Shown here: positions 46,233 to 56,651 of the stretch, piece by piece | Layout of the letters: each line of letters opens with the position of its first letter | Numbering within the stretch: position 1 is the stretch's first letter | NCBI GenBank assembly: GCA_964059195.1 | Contig: CAXKWD010000004.1 | Location: 116,577,938 to 116,641,937 of the forward strand | Length of the DNA: 64,000 nt | DNA from: Ectobius pallidus | Lineage: Eukaryota > Arthropoda > Insecta > Blattodea > Ectobiidae | Reading direction: 5' to 3' | Translations under genes and position numbers: made by a program | The notes under the pieces: model-generated | What the model was told of the DNA's origin: nothing | What the model saw: the letters and a program-made list of their open reading frames with translations, nothing else | The model's database searches: none

Positions 46233-48179
46233 GAATTTTTCTCCTATAATATTCTCATGTAGTGTCCAACAGAGACAATAATCTGTGGCTCATGAATGCT
46301 TATATATCTATCTTGAAATTATTTGTTATACTTACCAATAATAACATTACAGTGATTTTCACATCAGAAGATAAATAGTTTTTTCCGCCGTCTTCTCCAG
46401 CAAAATGTTCTTATGTCTTTCACAATTAAGATGTCATCTTTGGTCCAATAACCTTTTTGAATTACGTGCTGCTAATATACATAATGCTGCTAAACACTTA
46501 ACGTAGAAAACATTTTCCTTTTAACGCTGTCACCTCCTGCGTAATGTTCGGATTCTTCCGTCCAATTGTAGATTCCATGGCGTCTGTTGTCATCATTCCC
46601 GTTAATCGTTATCAAGTTCCAGATAATTTTTCTGAATCCTGCAGAAGACCATTGTAAATATAAATTACATTTTAATATTACCATTAAAATAACACATAGG
46701 CTACATGTATCCAGAATAAAGAGAAGAATATATCAGAATATATCAATTTGGTCGAAAGTTTACACAAATTCTGATACTTTTAAAATTGTGTTAATAAATT
46801 CTTTGATTATATAGGTTGAATTTAAAATGTTTGAATAATTGTAGGTCTAAGAAGTTTGTGTTGCTTACAGTTTATATTATGCGGTACCTCTTCCTCGTGG
46901 TAATGTATAATTCCTGCTACCAGCTGTGACGATTCCATTCTCCTCTCTATTTTCAGTTATTTGAATTCATTTTATATGTATAAAATACTTAATTTATTAT
47001 AACTGTTTACTTTTATTTTTATTTGAAAGATCGCATTTCGTTTCCATAGAAGTTGTTTTGTAATTATAACGGATTGTTAAACCCTGTAAACAAAATGTTT
47101 AGACTAACAACGCAGAAGTTCCCTTTAAGTAATCTTTTTTTATGAAAGAAATTCCCGTCATTTTCTCCCAAACTAGAATGTATAGGTAGGCTGGAATGAT
47201 TTTATGTCGATCCCACTCTCCTTCGATAAGGTTGATAACTATTATAACGCTGATTAACCCCATGAATGCCCTGCAATGCTTTAACCCGACTGGGCAGTTA
47301 GTTTTTACGATATAAATGTTTGATTGCTTTTAATGTGAAACTAATTTTTAGTATAAAAACCTTTCATAAATTTTCTGTGGCTATTTTTACTTTTAAAAAT
47401 AAGTCCATTTCTCTATCATCCACTGTAACTTAAGATGTCATAACATGTAGGATATTATGTTATTTTGTTTTGTGGAATTTTATATTTTTCCTTTCTCTAC
47501 CTGTACCATGTACTACAGGCAAAAGTACAGTGTTCGACCCTTGAAATTCGATATCGACTTACGTTTTGAGGTTTTGTGATTCTAAAATAAAAATTTTCAT
47601 AAACGTTTCTGTGTGCTTGTGTTAGTCTGCTTGCTAACAGCTTAGCTCCAGATTGAGAAATGGTTGGATATTTCTTGAGAATGTTACAACAAGATTTGTG
47701 ACGATTTATTTTTACTTTTAACACCACTGAACTATTTATATTTTCGTAATTTTCCTCAAAACGACTTTACAGATTTTGTTTAAATTTGTACACGAGTGCT
47801 TACACTAAAAGCTAAAACGTTTACCGGTACTTTAAACTGCATTTATTTCCTCTTAAAACTTTCTCAAGTCTGAACTCTTGCTAGTCTTGCGTGCCTAACT
47901 GTACACATTTTCATGAGGATGAAGTAAATGAATTCACTCTCGCTACAATACGATTTCTTACTCTAGCCTATAATATATCAGGATTTGAAGTGAGAAATTT
48001 GTTTTTGTCCGATATAGGCTTTAGGCATGGCCGGAATAACTCTGTAGGGGACCTGGGGCGATCTTCTTGTGGAGGACCTTATTATGTGATTCAGTTTTTC
48101 ATTATAAAAAACACAATTATACAATATTTGTACTGCATTTCAAAGAAAGCAAAATTACTTTAGTTTCATAGATAATACT

Positions 48180-49600
48180 GCACATTCTACAAGGGCAAAC
48201 GCAAAAATTATACAATCAGCCAAAACTAAACGTCATTGAGAAAGTTTCTGTAACAATATTTCACACCAATATTCATTTAAAATAATCTTAAAATCTTTTG
48301 TGATTCAAAATCACGCATCATGTCAAATAAAGTTTTTCTATAGACCTACCTCTTTCAATGCTTATGAGCGGCGGGTGTGAGAGGCGGACTTGTTTCATGC
48401 ACATCCTCGATCGGTTTTTCTAACAGCTTCTTTTTCGTAAAAAAGCAGTTCAGCGCTGCAATTAGTGAACATTAATAGTATGTACCTTTTTCGAGTTACT
48501 TCCGTGTTAGGGATAGCCTACTACATTTTCAGAGTGTTCTTGATAATAAAGTTGGGATTCATCCCGCAGCGGCTGATACGAGTGGGGTTTTCTGGGGTTT
48601 TCCTCGCTCTGACAGATGAATACCGGATTGGAGACACTACCCCATTAGACAACGGACGCGAAGACAGACTTACACAGTTGTATTAGTGCTGAATCAAGCA
48701 GCCAGCTATGCTCACATACCCACACGATAGGAAACGGTAGAGCTAAGTAGTAGAACACGTGCGCCGAAAAGTTGTTGGGACCGGAGTATGGCCTATGGTC
48801 GAGGGCTCCGGGGGCGGTGGAGGGAAAAGAAATTGGCATTGAACGTTTTAACAGCATAAAAATAATCTAAGTTAAAGGAATTAATGCAATATTAATTTAT
48901 TGAACCACCTCGTTCTTTAAACAAATCAAGTTCGTCGGAATAATTTGACACGAGTTTTTCTGCAGCCAAACTTAAGCTACCCATTGTCCAGTTCGAACGG
49001 TTCTCCAAAAATTTCAAATAACTGCAAACCTCTTGTATGCTTCCATTCTCTATGACAACACATAGTTAACCTATCCATCACATGCAAGAAACTCTCCGCT
49101 ATTGGTAATTTTGGTTACTTAGTTTCACCATACTGAACTGTTTGTACTTTGTCTGCTGGGTGTGTCATAATAACAAAGTTTATTTTTAATGGCAAGCTCA
49201 TTTATTTATATCTGAATCAACGTTCCAACAAACAACTATCGCTACCTTGCTACTCGTTCCATTACTCTTTGTCGCTGTACTCAAGTTTGAGTAAGTCTGG
49301 CGCACTGGTGCACTGAGAGGGAAGGGGTGTTAATAACAAATGCGCAGATTGTATTATTTTATTATTCGATTACTATTTTACTCAATTCCGGTACTTTTAC
49401 CTTCCCATTTTTCTGTTTTTCTGTCTAGCTTCTTTTTAGCTTCCTTTGCGTTTTGAGGGGTTTTTGGGGGGTGAATAATCCGGGCCTGATTGTACGTTTC
49501 CTCAAGTTTAAGTTACTAAAAACAAAAGGATATATGCAATATTTCGTTCCACATAAACTTCCAAAGGTTAAAAGTTGATTTCGTTACAGAATTAGGTTTT
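48180..49600. other. Non-unit sequence between units I and J
   Basis: It does not follow the array unit and is locally richer in GC. The segment GGTTTTCTGGGGTTTTCCTC (48586-48605) resembles the GGTTTTTCCTTGGGTTTTTCCTC part of the SINE at 50026-50439 (reverse), so a diverged SINE relic is possible at about 48550-48700. No gene was recognised; small frames on both strands near 48465-48857 have no motif. Confidence 0.4.
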
Positions 49601-50025
49601 TACATTAATATAACCATAGAAATAGGAACAGTTTTTCTTACTAATGTTAGTAGGTTAGATTGTTTTTTTTTAATTTTCAGATCAATTCTTGAACTAAAAT
49701 AATTAATTAAGACTATGTTGAAACTGAGTTCTAAACAACATTATTTATTTGAAAAGATGTTCTTTTGATACTACAAATATTAAAACTGAAGGAAGTTGGT
49801 AATATTTTCACTTTGTGCAATAATTATTATTATTTATGGCCTACAAGGATGATAATAGCATAATCAGTGGGTAGTCTAAATAAATTTCAAACATTTACCA
49901 TTTACCATTACTTTATAAATTAAAATGAACCTTTAGTAAAAACAAAACTTTTCATGTTAACGGCATTCCAAATTATATTATGTAGCCTATTAACAAAGAT
50001 AATACCATCGAACTGAATACAGCTC

Positions 50026-50439
50026 TTTCTTTCTTTTTTTTATCGTAGTTTCACTTCTCCCTTTTAGGATTTAAGCGACCCAAGCCGCCCGGGCCTTACA
50101 GGGCCGCGACCTGTCGGGAGAGGGATTATCTTTGGATCAGGTACATACTTTGTGACCAGACAAGGACATGGAGGGCCTCCGCGGATGAGTGATCAGCCCA
50201 ATGCCGGGGCCACATAGGACGAGACACACACCATTCACACACAAACTCACTCCAAACAAGGCGAGGATGGGATGATAATGACGGCACGGCCAGTTGATAT
50301 CTGGGGACCAAATTTGTCTCAAAGGTGAGGAAAAACCCAAGGAAAAACCCCACCTAGGTAACTTGTCCCGACCAGGAATCGAACCCGGGCCCGCTGCGTG
50401 AGAGGATTGAACGCATCCCCTGAGCCATAGCGGTGGACT
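50026..50439 (-). mobile_element. tRNA-derived SINE, long form
   Basis: Read on the minus strand it begins TCCACCGCTATGGCTCAGGG, with box B GGGTTCGATTCC. The body holds TAGGTGGGGTTTTTCCTTGG, ends in a GC-rich AGGGCCGCGACC / CCCGGGCGGCTTGGG segment, and has an A-rich tail. It is flanked by AATACAGCTC (50016-50025) and AATACAGTTC (50440-50449), a 9-of-10 target duplication. The copy at 63678-63825 has the same head and an internal deletion. Confidence 0.9.
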
Positions 50440-51081
50440 AATACAGTTCAAAAACTATAGAAGATATAACTTGTGATATAAAAGCGTTCTCATCTATGGG
50501 GATCCTTTCTAGGCACTTTTAATAAATCCTGCATCAAGACTTGCCCGAATTTTTCATTGTTCGGCTAGGCCTTTAAAACTTGCACTTTTTCGCATATTAA
50601 GGACAATTACGTAAGCACTATTTAGTACAGATACGACATAAATGTAAAACTTTGGTAAAAATACAAATTGTGTTTCATAACTTTAAAAAATCATGGTCAG
50701 ATTCGTACTTTCAGCAATAGGGGGGATTCACAAAACTTCACATCTACAAAAAATATAAATTTTCAGGGAAGAAGTATTTTTTAAAAATTCACATATTTAC
50801 ATATTATTTTCGCAGCTAATATGAGTTGATAGAAAATGGTATGATATAAAATAGTTGTGAATATTTTACATTTTTCATACTGCATACTGCCTCTAAATTA
50901 ACCCCGAAAATTACACGTTTTTACAAAAGTCAACATTTACGTGCTTTTTGCATAATTTTCTAATCTTGTTAATCAAGATTTTCCATAAATACTTTGCTAT
51001 CATTTGAAATTTAAAGCATATCGTGCAATAAAAATGCAGCATAATAAATAGGAGGCATTTATATGCATTTGTACTGTTGTA

Positions 51082-51297
51082 TCATTGAATGATTCTGTCC
51101 AAGATCAGTGTCGAGAATAAATTCATAAGAACACGACACTTCACTGGAAGCTTCTTCATCAAGAAACACACACATGCAGCATTATCTTCACCATTTCTCT
51201 GACAATCTCGGCACACTTCTTCATAAAATGTTAAATCTTCTTCTGAAGACACATCGAAGTACTTCAGTAACTTCTTTGTCAGAACTCTTTTTTTCAC
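51082..51297 (-). other. Short unrecognised reading frame
   Basis: A 71-codon minus-strand frame rich in charged residues (KKLLKYFDVSSEEDLTFYEE, then VCRDCQRNGEDNAACVC). The CRDC and CVC spacing and the acidic stretch look more protein-like than neighbouring chance frames. It lies in a 790-bp stretch absent from other units, so it may be a fragment of an unrecognised mobile element. No family assigned. Confidence 0.25.
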
Positions 51298-51532
51298 TGA
51301 CGTGATTTCCGAATGGATGTTTTTCAGCTGTATCGATGTACTTGCATTATTTATTCTAGACTTAAAGAGCTTCGATATTGCACCCTGTGTATGTTGTTTT
51401 CACGGATACCTGTCTCATTTTATATTCTTATATTAGAGCACACGGATGTCAGTCATTTTTAATGAAAACTTTTCCAAAATGTCCTGAGATTTAGAGATGA
51501 AATCAAATATTTGCTAGTCTCTACCTAGAATT

Positions 51533-52687
51533 TTGAACGAGAATCAACCCGTAGAGCAAGCGGGCTTTCGTGCTGGCTTCTCCACCACAGATCACTTACA
51601 AACGGTATCCCAAATTATGGAAAAAGTTCAGGAATTCAACCTAGAGCTCTACTTGGCTTTCAGAGATTTCACCAAAGCCTTTGACTCCGTCGAACATGTA
51701 CCAATCTTGAACGCCCTACGAAATCAAGGACTAGAGGAAAAATACATCAGGATACTCGCCAAACTATATTCAAACATGCAAGCTAAGATCCAATTAGAGT
51801 CAGAGGGCAATACTTTTAAACTGGAAAGAGGAGTAAGGCAAGGAGACCCCATATCCCCTAGTCTGTTTATCAGCACACTAGAAGATATCTTTCAGAGAAT
51901 TAAATTGAAAGGTGGAATCAAAATTGATGGAAAACCACTCCGAGAACTGAGGTTTGCAGATGATATCCTATTTGCATCTTCAGCAGAAGAACTAAGACGG
52001 AATATCCATGAACTATCCCACAAGAGCAAGGAAGCAGGACTGGAACTGAACCCTCACAAAACAAAACTAATGACAAACAGTACCGAAAAAATTATCAAGG
52101 TTAACAACGAAGAACTACAATATGTCAATGAATACATTTACCTTGGCCAAATTATGTCATTCGGAAACGCCACCCGCAAAGAAGTTCAGAGACGCATCTC
52201 TACAGCATGGTCCAAATTCTGGAGTTTGAAATTTATTCTCACAAGTAAGGCCTATAACATCAGATTAAAGAAAGACATATTGGACACTTGCATCTTACCC
52301 ATCCTTCTGTACGGAGCCCAAACCTGGGCCCTGACAGTTAAAGAAAGGAAAATGTTAGAAACATGCCAGAGGAAAATGGAGAGAAAAATCCTAGATGTTA
52401 AACTCCAAGACAGAATCCGCAACGGAGACTTAAGGGCAATGACAAACATCAAAGACATAACAACATCGGCCATATCTCTGAAAAGAAAGTGGGCAGGCCA
52501 CGTCATGAGGATTGATCATAACAGATGGACGCATATAACAACAGCTTGGGACCCACGAATTGGCCACAGAACAGTAGGACGACAGAAGAGAAGATGGGCA
52601 GAAGACCTAAAGCTTCACTTTGGGACAAACTGGACTACGAAGGCCAAAGATCGAAGGGAATGGAGGCGACTGACAGAAGCAACATAA
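51533..52687 (+). CDS. LINE reverse transcriptase, C-terminal part
   Basis: About 384 codons open from the insertion point. The first ATG-type start is not meaningful, since the true start was lost by truncation. Visible reverse transcriptase motifs: QAGFRAGFST (9-18), FRDFTKAFDSV with catalytic Asp (D45), RGVRQGDPISPSLF (99-112), and FADD with the catalytic Asp pair (141-144). FADD replaces the commoner YADD. Then come LNPHKTKLM, a thumb-like part and LPILLYGAQTWALT, and the tail WAGHVMRIDHNRWT with WDPR and KRRWAEDL, characteristic of LINEs related to RTE. It would reverse-transcribe its own RNA at a nicked target in the nucleus, but with no endonuclease domain and no promoter it cannot act alone. 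Confidence 0.9.
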   Translation: MNENQPVEQAGFRAGFSTTDHLQTVSQIMEKVQEFNLELYLAFRDFTKAFDSVEHVPILNALRNQGLEEKYIRILAKLYSNMQAKIQLESEGNTFKLERGVRQGDPISPSLFISTLEDIFQRIKLKGGIKIDGKPLRELRFADDILFASSAEELRRNIHELSHKSKEAGLELNPHKTKLMTNSTEKIIKVNNEELQYVNEYIYLGQIMSFGNATRKEVQRRISTAWSKFWSLKFILTSKAYNIRLKKDILDTCILPILLYGAQTWALTVKERKMLETCQRKMERKILDVKLQDRIRNGDLRAMTNIKDITTSAISLKRKWAGHVMRIDHNRWTHITTAWDPRIGHRTVGRQKRRWAEDLKLHFGTNWTTKAKDRREWRRLTEAT

Positions 52688-52805
52688 GAGGAATGAGGAT
52701 CTTTCCCGCAGTGGCTAAGCGGGACTGCCGAAACAGCCACCTTGCCAGTCAAGAGGCCCTTGCCCTTTAGGGATGAAACGGGCTAATTCTAATTCTAATT
52801 CTAAA
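51533..52805 (+). mobile_element. 5'-truncated RTE-like LINE
   Basis: Flanked by the perfect 8-bp direct repeat CTAGAATT (51525-51532 and 52806-52813). The left junction falls inside the reverse transcriptase coding region, so all upstream parts (apurinic-type endonuclease, first finger motifs) are missing, as usual for LINE insertion. It ends in a short (TAATTC)n tail rather than poly-A, which fits the RTE group. The frame is unbroken, so insertion is fairly recent. Confidence 0.9.
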
Positions 52806-53096
52806 CTAGAATTAGGTTCTTACAATGTAAATTTAAATAAATAATATCAAAATTTAATAAGAGATGTGTGCAAGTTCACTTAAATTTTTAAAAATCAGTT
52901 GCCAGTAGGTGTCAAGATTTATGAAAACTCTTGTTCATCCACATTTTATGTCAGTAGCTTTAATTTTAAATAAATTTCTACTTCGCCAATGAATTCATCT
53001 GGTAATTAAGCATAAGATTACTCCAGTAACTCAAAGTTGAAAATTTTGTATATGTTAATATTTTTAAACCTCCCCTAATTGGTAACAATATGATTT

Positions 53097-53336
53097 CACC
53101 CTTCCTTCTTGGCTACAGTTGAGTTCAACTTGCTCAACTGCATTTCCAGAGCCTGCGAACGTGGACGCGAAGGATAGGATTTTCTGTTATTCCCTTAAAC
53201 TTTAATGCAGCCCCCGGTGTTACAAATTTCATATAGATTGCATTTCATTTCGTAAAGGAATAACAGACATTAGGCTCTGTTATCGCTGTTGTGTATTAAA
53301 CAAAGCAGCGATTCACCAATGACCAGTGCTCTTTTT
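53097..53336. repeat. Conserved structured core, copy J
   Basis: The first stem is perfect (CAGTTGAG / CTCAACTG), an independent occurrence of the copy C state. In the long stem the left arm is CTGTTATTCCCTT, which keeps pairing with AAAGGAATAACAG only as a G-U on the minus strand. CAGAGCCT / AGGCTCTG and ATCGCTG / CAGCGAT are perfect. It ends ACCAATGACCAGTGCTCTTTTT (two changes). Partner segment at 53521-53532. Confidence 0.6.
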
Positions 53337-55384
53337 ATAATGAAATCGTTGTATTTATTACACATGAAATGCAATACCCGAATGAGCAAAGAACGTGCTC
53401 TGGTGCAGTTCAGTGATAATTTAGCATGGAACAATATTGATTTAAATATTTAATTCTTAACACCAATTTGGCAAAACAGTCCATAAATATCAGATTAATT
53501 TTAAGAATTTACTTTGAGATCTGGTCTTTGGTCCTATGGATGTTTTAATTACTTTTATACTTAAGAATAAACATTACAATGAACATACAGTGACATGGAA
53601 AATACCCTCCTTCTTCCATTGTCTTCTCCAGCAAACATTTTCCTTCTTTGTTAGGCAGTCACCTCCGGCGTTGTATTCGCACTTCTTCCGTCCAATTGGA
53701 AATCCCACTGCGTCTCTTGGCCAGCATCCCATTAATCGTTGTCAAGGTCCAGATACGTAATTTTTGGGTAACCTGCATAAATTAAGAGGCCATTGTAAAT
53801 ACCACAATAAATCACACTTGCATACAGAATACAGAGAGGGGTTCAGTTCCCTCAAACAATTACAAGAAATTTCGAAATTTTGATACTCTTCAGATTGTGA
53901 CAAATAATTCAATTCTTAGGTGTTTGTAGGCTGCATTTAAAACATTTGCATATACTGTAATAGACTTATGTTTTTCATTCACACACAGTTTATATTTTGC
54001 CATACCTTCTTCTCGTGGTATTGTTAAATCTGTGATCACTCTTGACGATCCCTTTCTCCATTTGCTTTCAAATATCTCCGTCCATATTTTTATTCGTATA
54101 TCTAATTTATTTAATCCATTTATGGATGTCTAGATTTATAATTATCTAAAATTTTGAAATGTAGTTATTTTTATTCGCAAAGACGCATTCTGTTTCCGTG
54201 GAAATTATTCTGAAAGTATAATGGATTGTTTAAGCTTCTAAAACAGCACATTTCGCAAAACTAGCCTTCGAATAAAGCTTTGCTCATATAATCTAGCGTC
54301 ATTCACTTCCAGAATGGATCAGATAGGTCGAAATATTTTGATTTTGATTTATGAATGCTTCATAGTAGTTACATTGTACCTTGGAGTTTTAAGAAATGTA
54401 CCTTTCTTATTTAACATTTCTGATTTGAACTGTTTTCAACGCATTTTTATTTAAGTATTTGGTGTAGAAACCTCTAATAATTTTTCGTCGTGAAAGGGGA
54501 TGAAACGTGGATTCGTTAGAACAATCCAGAAACAAAAGAACAACACAAACAATGGATGCACACAAATTTCCCGAACAAACCCAAGATCTGGCTTTGTATC
54601 CCGGTCAGTTCAGTGATAATTTAATAACCAATTATGTGATTTTAAATCTTTGCAGCAATTTGACAAAATAGTTACCATAATTTAGTTACATTTTAAGAAC
54701 TTACTTTGAGATCTGGTCTTTGGTCTTATGGAATTTTTAAATTATTTTTATACTGAACAATAGGCTAAACATTACAGTGGCTTTTACATCGAAACATCAG
54801 AACGCACAATCCTTTCTTTTTCCACCGCCTTTTGCAGCAAAATATTCGTATGCCTTTCTCAATTGAGATGTGAACATTAATCCTATAAACTTCTTGAAGT
54901 ACGTTTTACGCTTAATATACAAATCAACATTATAATGCCACCTTACTCTTAACGCAGATAACATTTTCCTTCTTACTGCAGTCACCTCCGTATTTCTTTC
55001 GTCCATTGTAGATCCCACAGCATCCGTTGGTCACCATCGCCATTAATCGTTGTCAAGTTCCAGATGATTTTTGTGAATCCTGCAGAAATAAGAAGCCCAT
55101 TGTAAATATGATGTACTCTTTAATTTTAAAAAATATTACACACATCCATCTAGAATAAAGAGGAGATATGAATTCCCTCGAAAATTTGCACGGAATTCTG
55201 ATACTTTGAGATTGTGATTTTTAATAATTCAGTTCTTCCGAGTATTTAGGCTCCAGTAAACTTTTGGTGTAATAGTAGGCCTATGACGATTACAGCTTAT
55301 GTGGTATATTTTCCTCATGTTGTTGTTTAATTCCTGCAACCAGCGTAAATATAATATCGTCCTCTCTGGTTTCAATTTTTTATC

Positions 55385-55560
55385 ATTGTTTTTTTTTGTC
55401 TTATATGTGAACACTACATACATTGGTCAATTTTATATTGTTCAACTCAATAAATACCTATGTATATTTTTTCAAAGTAATCCCAAGTAGTTGTGTCTTT
55501 CGTTTTAAGTATAAAGATTAAGGGAATAAGGAGAATATGTATCAGTTCATCATAATTTAT
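55385..55560 (-). repeat. Dispersed repeat, partner of 38214-38400
   Basis: Reverse-orientation copy of the 38214-38400 repeat (shared, after reversal: CTTATTCCCTYAATCTTTATAC, TATTGAGTT, TATGTAAGAC or its diverged form). It interrupts the sequence between TCTCTGGTTTCAATTTT and TATTTTTGTTTGAAAAG of unit K. Confidence 0.75.
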
Positions 55561-55672
55561 CCTCAAAGGTAAACATTAAATTCATGAATTTAATTTAAGA
55601 TGTAATTTACCGTTATTTTTGTTTGAAAAGTTGTATTCTGTTTCCGTAGAGGCTGTTTTGGATTTATAACAA

Positions 55673-56651
55673 ACTAGCTGAAAAGGCCCGGCGTCGCCCG
55701 GGCTTTGTATTTTGTAATTTGAAATTAACTTATGGAGGACTTCCGATGTTGAAACTCTAGGTCCTGACATAATAATGTATGTAGAATTCGAAATGAGGAA
55801 GAACAACATATGGCACTCAGAAAACGCTTGATATAGCTTTTTATGGTTCATAGAGGATGTCGAATGCTGCATTCCGTTGCTTCTACTCATCATGCCTGGG
55901 AGGGGTTGAAATAAGAAGAAACATAAATTACATAAGATTGTATTGACTTGACGGAAAATTTTATTTCTCAGTCTCATGTTAAACCGTTTCGGTCCTGAAA
56001 TAAAATAGAAATGCAGTATCACTTTCATACTTTCCTCCCCTAAAACCCGGGACATAATATACTGCGAGTATAGGACTCAAAATGTTCCATCCCATGCTTA
56101 GGGCCTATGATAAATCTCAACTAATACAAAGCCTACAGCTATGGATAACTGACTATTTACCGACTTCTGATATAACATACTCACACACTTAAGTTACTCC
56201 TGCAATACGACCTCTTATTCTACATCAAAATGTGAAGTGAGAAAATATTTCTGATGTCGAGGGTAGAGGAAGTTATGTGACTGCATCACACTGTGCTTTA
56301 TTTTCGTGGATTTCATTTTCAGTGATTATTTTCGCCAATATATTACATCAATGGAATCATAATTCGTTAAAGTCCAGCATTAAATAGTCGCCAAGGCCCT
56401 ATGTCATCACAGTAAACAATTCACTGTTGTCATGTGAACTAAACAGCAATTCATTTTTTTCAGTATAAAATTCTCAGAAATTATATAATTTTCAAGGGAA
56501 GGAGTATTTTGTTTGAATTTTAATGTTGACCGCTATACTTTCCGGGCTTAACTGGGTATGTGTGCAAAATTCCGTGTAAATTGGTAAAGAAATGTAGATT
56601 TGTATAAGGAACAAACATACCCACAAACACACATTCGACTTTATATAATAG
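55673..56651. mobile_element. CCCGGCG-type repeat, tandem copy 1
   Basis: Begins ACTAGCTGAAAAGGCCCGGC followed by GTCGCCCGGGCTTTG, a hairpin-forming end (GCCCGG cgtcgc CCGGGC), and ends with CACATTCGACTTTATATAAT. It runs directly into a second copy. Elements with such a GC-rich end and a CGACTTTATATA-type tail occur in many invertebrate genomes and are often LINE 3' ends. No reverse transcriptase is visible. A minus-strand frame of 157 codons (55582-56055) is partly matched in copy 2 (VLGEESMKVILHFYFISGPK) but is disrupted there. Confidence 0.75.

Larger units (their letters stand above)
44630..46312. mobile_element. Foldback element built from tRNA-bearing repeats, copy 2
   Basis: A 1683-bp insertion flanked by the direct repeat TTGAAATTATTTG (44617-44629 and 46313-46325; the first few bases may also belong to the element, leaving at least 10 bp). 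From the left it has two units in minus orientation at exactly 314-bp spacing, a joint at 45270 where the second unit runs straight into the 3' 21 bases of a plus-strand tRNA-like gene, then three plus-strand units, again 314 bp apart. The units are almost identical, so they were homogenised or amplified recently. The ends equal those of copy 1 in reverse order. Confidence 0.9.
43740..48180 (+). repeat. Long array unit I
   Basis: It begins with a segment (43745-43990) also found at 58130-58370 in unit L; both can be read in short frames around FKKYEMFRF / LKKYEKFRF but with stops and shifts. Then GTCCGGGTCATCAGC (43970), core (44178-44415), GATCTGGTCTTTGGTCA (44591-44607), the CACCTCCTGCG block (46530-46670), TTCGATAAGGTTGATAAC (47222), TTCGATATCGACTTACG (47547) and CTCTTGCTAGTCTTGCGTG (47874). 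The second foldback tRNA-array element interrupts it at 44630-46312. Confidence 0.72.
49600..54540 (+). repeat. Long array unit J
   Basis: Lead (49690-50020 and 50440-50730, with AAAATACAAATTGTGTTTCATAAC at 50660), then a 770-bp stretch at 50730-51520 not seen in other units, a LINE (51533-52805), core (53097-53336), GAGATCTGGTCTTTGGTCC (53516-53534), the CACCTCCGGCG block (53660-53790), GACGATCCCTTTCTCC (54044) and a break near 54485. Downstream of the core it is closest to units F and H. The stretch 50730-51520 includes a minus-strand 71-codon frame (51082-51297) with EDLTFYEEVCRDCQRNGEDN, which looks protein-like but is unrecognised. Confidence 0.7.

Noticed and set aside
50137..50451. 104-codon minus-strand frame
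   Set aside because: It falls in the long SINE at 50026-50439 and reads through its tRNA-like head.
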